Program-made: the position numbers and the translations under genes
The notes under the pieces: generated by a model
What the model was told of the DNA's origin: nothing
What the model saw: only the letters and a program-made list of their open reading frames with translations
Database searches by the model: none
Source: Rhodococcus tibetensis
GTDB taxonomy: Bacteria; Actinomycetota; Actinomycetes; Mycobacteriales; Mycobacteriaceae
NCBI RefSeq assembly: GCF_024438035.1
Contig: NZ_JANFQF010000026.1
Span: 23,962 to 87,961 of the forward strand
DNA: 64,000 bases
Direction of reading: 5' to 3'
Shown here: positions 58,767 to 64,000 of the stretch, one piece after another
How the letters are laid out: each line of letters begins with the position of its first letter
Numbering within the stretch: position 1 is the first letter of the stretch

Positions 58767-59974
58767 GCGCCCGCCTCCCGCGCGGCCTTCTTCGCGGCGC
58801 CGATGACGCGCTTGGCGATCGCCCAGCGATGCACCTCGGACGGTCCGTCGTAGACCCGGAACGGACGCACCTCGCGGGACAGCCGGGCGAGCGGCAGGTC
58901 GCCGGACACGCCGAGACCGCCGCACATCTGGATCGAGCGGTCGACGATCCGGAAGATCGCCTCCGCGGCATACGTCTTGGCGATGGACGTGGCGTTACTC
59001 GCGTGCCCACCCTGGTCGAGCTCCCAGCAAGCTTGTGTCAACAACGCCCTGGTAGCGGCGATGTCGATCTCGTTGTCCGCGACCATCTTCTGAACCATGC
59101 CCAGATCGCCCAGCTTGCCACCGAAGCCTTCTCGCCGAGCGACGTGGGCCACCGCGACATCGTGACCGCGGCGCGCGGCACCGAGCCAACGCATGACGTG
59201 CGTCATCCGCGCCGGGCCGAGCCGCACCTGCGCGTACGCGAATCCCTGGTCCACCTCACCGAGCACACCGCTGTCGGGTACGAACAGGTCCTCGAAGAAC
59301 ACCTCGCAATGGCCCCCGATCATCGCCCGGTCGAGCGTGTCGATGTGACGCCCCACTTTCAGCCCGGTTGCGTCGGCAGGGGTGAGGAACATCGTGGCAC
59401 CACCGCGGTCGCCGGGCTGCCCCGACGTCCGTGCGAAGATGATGAAGAATCCGGCACCGTCGGCGCCGGTGATGAAGTACTTGTGCCCGTTGATCTTCCA
59501 GCCGCCGGTCACTTTCTCCGCCCGGGTGGTCAACGCCGACGGATCGGACCCGGCGCCCGGGGAGGGTTCGGTCATGGCGAAAGCCGACCGCACGTCGCCG
59601 TGGGCGAGGGGAGCGAGGAATTGCTCCTTCTGCTCCGCACTGGCGATGTGCGCGAGCATGTGGACGTTGCCCTCGTCGGGCGCACCGATGTTGAGGGCGA
59701 TCGGGCCGAACAGCGAGTAGCCGGCTTCTTCGAAGACCGGGGTGCGGTCTGTCATGTTCAACCCGTGTCCGCCGTATTCGACGGGAGCATGAGGGGCGAA
59801 CACACCGGCCTCTTTGGCGGCCTTCTGCAGCTCGACCCGCAGGGCGTCGCCACCTGCCGCGGTGATGTCGCCGCCGTGTTCGTCCTCGACAGGCAGTACC
59901 ACCTCACGTGTGAACGCCCTGGTCTTCTCGACCAGCGCCGTCACCTCCGGTGCATAGGTCAGATCGATCGCCAC
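58763..59974 (-). CDS. Acyl-CoA dehydrogenase (ACAD11-like)
   Basis: The product has 403 residues. Family blocks are FAMTEPSPGAGSDPSAL, INGHKYFITGADG, DRSIQMCGGLGVSGDLPLARL and the end YDGPSEVHRWAIAKRVIG. These match the ACAD10/11 group that works with a kinase-like partner. Two GTGs lie at the start; I chose the second at 59974 because GGAGG is then five bases upstream. It is the first gene of a three-gene operon with the kinase-like and SDR genes. Confidence 0.87.
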   Translation of the reverse strand: MAIDLTYAPEVTALVEKTRAFTREVVLPVEDEHGGDITAAGGDALRVELQKAAKEAGVFAPHAPVEYGGHGLNMTDRTPVFEEAGYSLFGPIALNIGAPDEGNVHMLAHIASAEQKEQFLAPLAHGDVRSAFAMTEPSPGAGSDPSALTTRAEKVTGGWKINGHKYFITGADGAGFFIIFARTSGQPGDRGGATMFLTPADATGLKVGRHIDTLDRAMIGGHCEVFFEDLFVPDSGVLGEVDQGFAYAQVRLGPARMTHVMRWLGAARRGHDVAVAHVARREGFGGKLGDLGMVQKMVADNEIDIAATRALLTQACWELDQGGHASNATSIAKTYAAEAIFRIVDRSIQMCGGLGVSGDLPLARLSREVRPFRVYDGPSEVHRWAIAKRVIGAAKKAAREAGA

Positions 59975-60073
59975 CACTACCTCCAGTCAGTACGAATGCC
60001 CGGGACCGACCGATCACTCGCTCGGTTGGAGCTGGGGTCGACGATCCCACAGGAATGCAGCCCGGTCAAGACG

Positions 60074-60691
60074 TCAGTCGACGGCACCCACCGTGCTACG
60101 TGCGATCACCACATACCGCTCGACGATCTCGTCGGGCGACAGCGGGCCGTCCTCCCGGTACCAGGTGGCAACCGAGACACACATCGTCACCACAGCGCGG
60201 CTCGCATCCTCGGGGAAGGGCGTCCGGAACAGGCCCGCGGTTACGCCGTCGCGCACGATGTCGTCGACCAGTTGCTGCTGCTCGTCCCGCAGCGCAATGT
60301 AGGCCCGCCTACTCTCCAGCTCCATGCTTCGCGTCTCCCGCGACGCGACGAACGACTGCTCACGCCGATACATATGAAATCGCAGGAGTGACTCGATCAC
60401 CGCGTCGAACCGCTCCCCCGGAGTCGGCCCCGCCTCGGCGACGGCCGCACGACTGCGATCGAGCAGCTCGCGCATGACCGCATTGGTCAACCCCACGAGC
60501 AGCGCCTGCTTGGAGGGGTAATGGTGATAGAGACCGGGCACCGAAAGTCCAGCCCGGGAGGCGATCTCACGAATCGAAGCGCCGTCGTACCCTTTTTCGA
60601 CGAACGCCGCCAAGGCGGCCGCCAGAACCTTGGACAATCCCTGGTCCGTGTACTCGCGCCACGAACTGGCTGCCGTGCCGTTAACCGTCAT
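60074..60691 (-). CDS. TetR-family transcriptional regulator (FadR/KstR-like)
   Basis: The product has 205 residues. The helix-turn-helix is AALAAFVEKGYDGASIREIA with AGLSVPGLYHHYPSKQALL, a form common among TetR regulators of acyl-CoA metabolism. The C-terminal helical domain would bind the ligand. It precedes the acyl-CoA dehydrogenase/kinase/SDR operon on the same strand (about 100 bases) and probably controls it. The ligand may be an acyl-CoA (inference). Confidence 0.84.
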   Translation of the reverse strand: MTVNGTAASSWREYTDQGLSKVLAAALAAFVEKGYDGASIREIASRAGLSVPGLYHHYPSKQALLVGLTNAVMRELLDRSRAAVAEAGPTPGERFDAVIESLLRFHMYRREQSFVASRETRSMELESRRAYIALRDEQQQLVDDIVRDGVTAGLFRTPFPEDASRAVVTMCVSVATWYREDGPLSPDEIVERYVVIARSTVGAVD

Positions 60692-60716
60692 GGGACATAC
60701 GGTAGAGCTTTCCTTC

Positions 60717-61306
60717 TCAGTAGTCGTCGTCCGAGTACACGATCAGCCCACGCAGCCTCTTCCCGTCCAGCATGTCTTGGTATCCCTCGTTGACCTGGTC
60801 GACGCGATAGGTCCGGGTCACCAACTCGTCGAGCTCAGGTTCCGTTGCGATAGAGGTCGAGGAGCGCCGGGATCTGCGACCTCGGGCCGACGCCGCCGAA
60901 GATGGCGCCCTGCAACCGTTTCTGCAGCGGAGTGAGCTCGAAGAGGCTGAGGGTGACCTGCGTTTCCCCGATCTGTGTGGCCGAGCCCCATCCGGTCGAG
61001 ACACCGCAGCCGAGGAGCGCTGCTTTGTCCAGCGGGATGTCGTTCTCGATCTTGATGACCGACGCCTCGCTCACCGTCACGTAGGGCGAAAAGGTACCGA
61101 GCAGGCACATTTGCAGAACCGGCTCACCGCCCAGCGTGACCCGGAAGGTCTTGTCGGGGCAATGGCCTGCCCGGTGAGGAGACCAGCCCCTTCGTCGCAA
61201 ATGTTCTGCATACCCTTCGCACACGAACGGCAGCGGTGTGGCTCCGGTTCGCAGATGCTCGTCGGAGTGGCACAGCCCTGATGCCGACCGCTGCTTTCGT
61301 CTTCAC
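60717..61306 (-). pseudogene. Decayed NDMA-dependent/Zn alcohol dehydrogenase
   Basis: Pieces of one zinc alcohol dehydrogenase occur in order on the minus strand: VKTKAAV (GTG at 61306), GLCHSDEHLRTGATPLPF, CAKGMQNICDEGAGLLTGQ, PDKTFRVTLGGEPVLQMC, LLGTFSPYVTVSEASVIKI, and LLGCGVSTGWGSAT. There the NAD-binding domain (about 110 residues) is missing. Then come SLFELTPLQKRLQGAIFGG and LDLYRNG, a one-base insertion near 60838, and ELDELVTRTYRVDQVNEGY. The pieces lie in more than one frame. The gene is clearly inactive. Confidence 0.75.
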
Positions 61307-61520
61307 GGCGACTCCTCGAGGGAAAATTATGGCCTGGATCACACCTGCTTCGGAGTGGCCCGAACAGTTCCTGCCGTGCAGCAAAATCAGTCCGCCCACG
61401 ACCGTCCCGAAACGAAGTGGGGACCCGGCGACGGCGTGCTTCGGTACCGGGAGTTCACTAGAGTCGAGCGAGGTCACCCAGATCGACAGTCATTTCCGAC
61501 AGAGAGCCAGGGACCACCTG

Positions 61521-61988
61521 ATGATCCACGTCCGTCACTCCGCGATAGCCGCCGTCCCCATCGACGTGGCGTTCACATACATAGACGACTACAGGACGGT
61601 CCCCGACTGGATGTTCGGCGTCTCGGAGTTTCGGCCCATCGGTGGATTCGACCAGGGTTTGGGGTCGACGTTCGATGCGTCGATTCATATCGGACCGACC
61701 ACTGTGCGATCTCGCCTCGAGGTGACTGCCTGGGAAAAAGACCGGGTGATCACGCTGGCATCGCTCGACGGCGCGGCAAACTCCTCCACGTGGACCTTCT
61801 CATCGCTCGGGCCGGACAAAACCGAACTGGGCGTCGATTTCGCGTACAAGCTCCCCGGGGGTTTGGCCGGCAAGGCGCTCGGGCTCATCGTCGAACCGTT
61901 CGTGGAGACGGCCGTGAAGAACACCGAGGCGACCTTGCGGCACAACCTCGAGGAGCTGTACGAGAAACGTGACGTCGGCGGCAGCTAA
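61521..61988 (+). CDS. SRPBCC (START-like) family protein
   Basis: The product has 155 residues. It shows the helix-grip pattern: a first strand with VRHSAIAAVPIDVAFTYIDD, YRTVPDWMFGV, strands GSTFDASIHIGP and STWTFSSLG, and a long C-terminal helix (VEPFVETAVKNTEATLRHNL). Such proteins bind lipids or other hydrophobic ligands, or act as cyclases. I chose the ATG at 61521 because AGGGA lies eight bases upstream; the frame extends to 61236 through the decayed dehydrogenase. Its stop overlaps the convergent oxidoreductase stop. Confidence 0.78.
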   Translation: MIHVRHSAIAAVPIDVAFTYIDDYRTVPDWMFGVSEFRPIGGFDQGLGSTFDASIHIGPTTVRSRLEVTAWEKDRVITLASLDGAANSSTWTFSSLGPDKTELGVDFAYKLPGGLAGKALGLIVEPFVETAVKNTEATLRHNLEELYEKRDVGGS

Positions 61989-62974
61989 CGGCCCGGCGAG
62001 AAGGCCAGCCGGCCGACGGTCGTTCCCTCGCCGAGCCGGGCGAGTCCGTCCGCTACGTCGCTGAGTCCGAGGCGTTCGCTGATCATCGGCTTGATGTCAC
62101 CGGCGTCGGCCAACCGTGTGAGCTCTGCGTGGCACTCTCTGATCGCCGCGGGGTCGTAAGCGTTGTACAGGCCCCAGTGCAGCCCGATGATCGAGTAGTT
62201 CTTGATCAGCGCATGGTTGAGCCCAGGCGACGGAATGGTGCCGCTGGCGAAACCGATCACGATGATCCTTCCCTCGAACGCGATGCACTTGGTGGACTTC
62301 GAGTAGGACTCACCACCCACCGGATCGAACACGACGTCCGCGCCGCGCCCACCGGTGTAGTCCTTCACCTTGCCGACGAAGTCCTCACTGTGCCGGTCGA
62401 CGACGAGATCGGCGCCGAGTGCTCGGGTGTACTCGGCCTTCTCAGGGCCGCCCACGACACCGATCACCTTCGCGCCGGCCGCCTTGCCCAACTGCACAGC
62501 CGCGCTGCCCACTCCACCGGCCGCAGCCTGCACGAGAAGAGTCTCGCCCGCCTGCAGCTGTGTCCTCCGGTGCAGTGCGAACCACCCCGTCTGATACCCG
62601 ATCGAGAGCGCCGACGCCTCGGCGTCGTCGAGGGCCTCCGGAGCGGGGAAGGCTGTCGCCACGGCCATGACGGCCAGCTCGGCGAACCCGCCGTTCGGCA
62701 GACTCGGCATGCCGATCACCCGGTCGCCGACCGCGAATTCGGTGACACCCTCGCCGAGACCCACCACCTCCCCACACAATTCCACCCCCGGAGTGAAGGG
62801 CAACGGTGGCTTGATCTGATACTCGCCCCGACACAACAGCACGTCCGGGAAGTTGGCGGGAGCCGCAAGAACCTTGACCAGCAACTCTCCCGGCTTCGGC
62901 TCCAGGTCGGCGACGTCCTCGAAAGTCAGGGCATCCCTTGGTTGCCCCACTTCGTGCACACGCCATGCCTTCAT
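61985..62974 (-). CDS. NADPH:quinone oxidoreductase family protein (MDR, zinc-free)
   Basis: The product has 329 residues. The N-terminal GroES-like domain (GELLVKVLAAPANFPDVLL) lacks the zinc-binding Cys cluster. The Rossmann domain has VQAAAGGVGSAAVQLGKAAG and Lys in VVGGPEKAEY, which favours NADPH. It fits the quinone oxidoreductase/enoyl reductase branch of the MDR superfamily. The ATG lies four bases after the stop of the upstream SDR gene, and it is the third gene of an operon that begins with an acyl-CoA dehydrogenase. Confidence 0.86.
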   Translation of the reverse strand: MKAWRVHEVGQPRDALTFEDVADLEPKPGELLVKVLAAPANFPDVLLCRGEYQIKPPLPFTPGVELCGEVVGLGEGVTEFAVGDRVIGMPSLPNGGFAELAVMAVATAFPAPEALDDAEASALSIGYQTGWFALHRRTQLQAGETLLVQAAAGGVGSAAVQLGKAAGAKVIGVVGGPEKAEYTRALGADLVVDRHSEDFVGKVKDYTGGRGADVVFDPVGGESYSKSTKCIAFEGRIIVIGFASGTIPSPGLNHALIKNYSIIGLHWGLYNAYDPAAIRECHAELTRLADAGDIKPMISERLGLSDVADGLARLGEGTTVGRLAFSPGR

Positions 62975-62978
62975 TCGA

Positions 62979-63737
62979 TCAGTCCTTCGGTCCGCCGGCG
63001 ACGTACACGACCTGCCCCGAAACGAATCCGGCGCCTTCGCTCGCAAAGAACGACGCGGTGTGGGCGATGTCCTCGGGCTGTCCGACACGATTGACCGGAA
63101 TCTGTGACGCTGCAGCTGCTTTGAAGTCTTCGAAGCCCATACCGACGCGCTCGGCGGTGGCGGCGGTCATCTCGGTCTCGATGAAACCGGGGGCGATGGC
63201 ATTCGCGGTGACGCCGAACTTGCCGAGCTCGAATGCCAGCGTCTTGGTGAATCCCTGCATACCCGCCTTGGCCGCCGAGTAGTTGACCTGCCCGCGGTTG
63301 CCGAGCGCAGAGGTGCTCGAGAGGTTCACGATGCGGCCGAACTTGGCGTCCACCATGTACTTCTGCACAGCGCGCGACATCAGGAAGGCGCCCCGCAGGT
63401 GCACGTTCATCACCGCATCCCAGTCGTCGACGGTCATCTTGAACAGCAGGTTGTCGCGGGTGATCCCGGCGTTGTTGATCAGGATCGTCGGGGCACCCAG
63501 TTCGGACGCCACCCGCTCGACTGCCGCAGCGACCGAGGCCTCGTCGGCGACGTTCGCGGCCACGGCCAGCGCCTCGCCGCCTGCGGACTTGATCGCGTCG
63601 ACGGTCTCGGCACAGGCGGACTCGTCGAGGTCGAGGACGGCGACCGCGTAACCGTCGCTCGCCAGCCGCTTTGCGACGGCAGCGCCGATTCCCCGGGCCG
63701 ATCCGGTGACGATGGCGGTTCTACGTTCCTGGCTCAC
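62979..63737 (-). CDS. FabG-type 3-ketoacyl-CoA/ACP reductase
   Basis: The product has 252 residues. It has [29 protein letters not shown] (the form typical of FabG and PhaB), the Ser in [13 protein letters not shown] and Tyr/Lys in [10 protein letters not shown], and the end [12 protein letters not shown]. The Asp at LDLDES favours NAD. It should act on 3-keto/3-hydroxyacyl thioesters. The GTG start overlaps the stop of the upstream acyl-CoA dehydrogenase gene as GTGA. Confidence 0.87.
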   Translation of the reverse strand: MSQERRTAIVTGSARGIGAAVAKRLASDGYAVAVLDLDESACAETVDAIKSAGGEALAVAANVADEASVAAAVERVASELGAPTILINNAGITRDNLLFKMTVDDWDAVMNVHLRGAFLMSRAVQKYMVDAKFGRIVNLSSTSALGNRGQVNYSAAKAGMQGFTKTLAFELGKFGVTANAIAPGFIETEMTAATAERVGMGFEDFKAAAASQIPVNRVGQPEDIAHTASFFASEGAGFVSGQVVYVAGGPKD

Positions 63738-64000
63738 TTGTTTCCTCCATGGTGGTTGTTGTCGGTAGTCGAACGATATTTGCGCAGTTCTTGTCTGGCG
63801 ATGGAAAGCTTGTGCACCTCGTCGGGACCGTCGGCGAGGCGCAGCGTCCGCACATGGGCATACATCATTGCCAACGGGAAATCGTCGGTGACACCCGCGC
63901 CGCCGTGCACCTGAATCGCCCGATCGATGATCTTCAACGCAATGTTGGGCGCAGCCACCTTGATCGCCGCGATCTCCGTGCGCGCCTCCTTGTTGCCGAC
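63734..64000 (-). CDS. Acyl-CoA dehydrogenase, C-terminal part
   Basis: The gene begins beyond the window; 88 residues of its C-terminus are visible, starting [19 protein letters not shown]. The blocks [20 protein letters not shown] and [19 protein letters not shown] are the FAD/substrate region of an acyl-CoA dehydrogenase of the ACAD11-like type (DGPDE as in YDGPSE). It overlaps the following SDR gene by four bases and heads that operon. Confidence 0.85.
   Translation of the reverse strand, partial: VGNKEARTEIAAIKVAAPNIALKIIDRAIQVHGGAGVTDDFPLAMMYAHVRTLRLADGPDEVHKLSIARQELRKYRSTTDNNHHGGNK

Overview
The window looks like chromosomal DNA of a Rhodococcus-type actinomycete (Nocardiales). GC is high, genes are packed with many 4-base ATGA/GTGA start-stop overlaps, GTG starts are frequent, and the content is typical of the group: many acyl-CoA enzymes, an IdeR/DtxR-type iron box, an MmpL protein, DUF5313 and a Phd/VapC toxin-antitoxin pair. 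The genus is inferred from protein character, not from a marker gene. No rRNA, tRNA, CRISPR array, insertion sequence or prophage was found.

Layout. 1-1552: end of a MarR gene, a DUF5313 membrane protein and a Phd/VapC module. 1640-18974: a large acyl-CoA catabolic region. A class III CoA-transferase and an ArsR regulator (minus) diverge from a plus-strand operon of acyl-CoA ligase, metallo-beta-lactamase-fold hydrolase, two crotonases and two LysR regulators. A minus-strand operon follows (MFS transporter, thiolase, SDR, ligase, SDR, thiolase), with two acyl-CoA dehydrogenases diverging from it. Together these make an uptake, activation and beta-oxidation set for an unidentified acid. 18980-21242: a decayed block with a frameshifted MHS-type transporter, a truncated response regulator and a broken TAXI binding protein. 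21329-24824: glutarate-type module (CoA-transferase, glutaryl-CoA dehydrogenase, divergent LacI regulator). 24825-31910: an acyl-CoA ligase, a duplicated alpha/beta-barrel-like protein and the homogentisate operon (MarR regulator, homogentisate dioxygenase, an unknown protein, fumarylacetoacetase, a crotonase).

32044-35630: a compact five-gene module of DUF4178, DUF2617, DUF4247 lipoprotein, DUF350 and a membrane-anchored spermidine-synthase-like protein. 35764-47163: a siderophore locus under a good iron box. It has an isochorismatase, a 2352-residue two-module NRPS (C-A-T-C-A-T-TE; first A-domain code reads as threonine), a ferric-siderophore lipoprotein, an EntS-like exporter, a free aryl carrier protein and a siderophore-interacting reductase. 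It predicts an aryl-capped Thr-X siderophore; the genes that make and activate the aryl acid are not in the window. 47228-52756: a YhgE/Pip-like membrane protein, a small unknown protein, a PolA-like exonuclease/polymerase and an MmpL/RND protein.

52841-56307: a truncated hydrolase remnant, a TetR regulator, and a tightly overlapping operon of two O6-alkylguanine-DNA alkyltransferases, an ECF-like sigma factor and an AlkA glycosylase. This looks like an alkylation-damage response controlled by a sigma factor and lacking an Ada activator. 56445-64000: a helical unknown protein, an SDR/kinase-like/acyl-CoA dehydrogenase operon, a TetR regulator, a decayed alcohol dehydrogenase, an SRPBCC protein, a quinone oxidoreductase, an SDR and the end of another acyl-CoA dehydrogenase.
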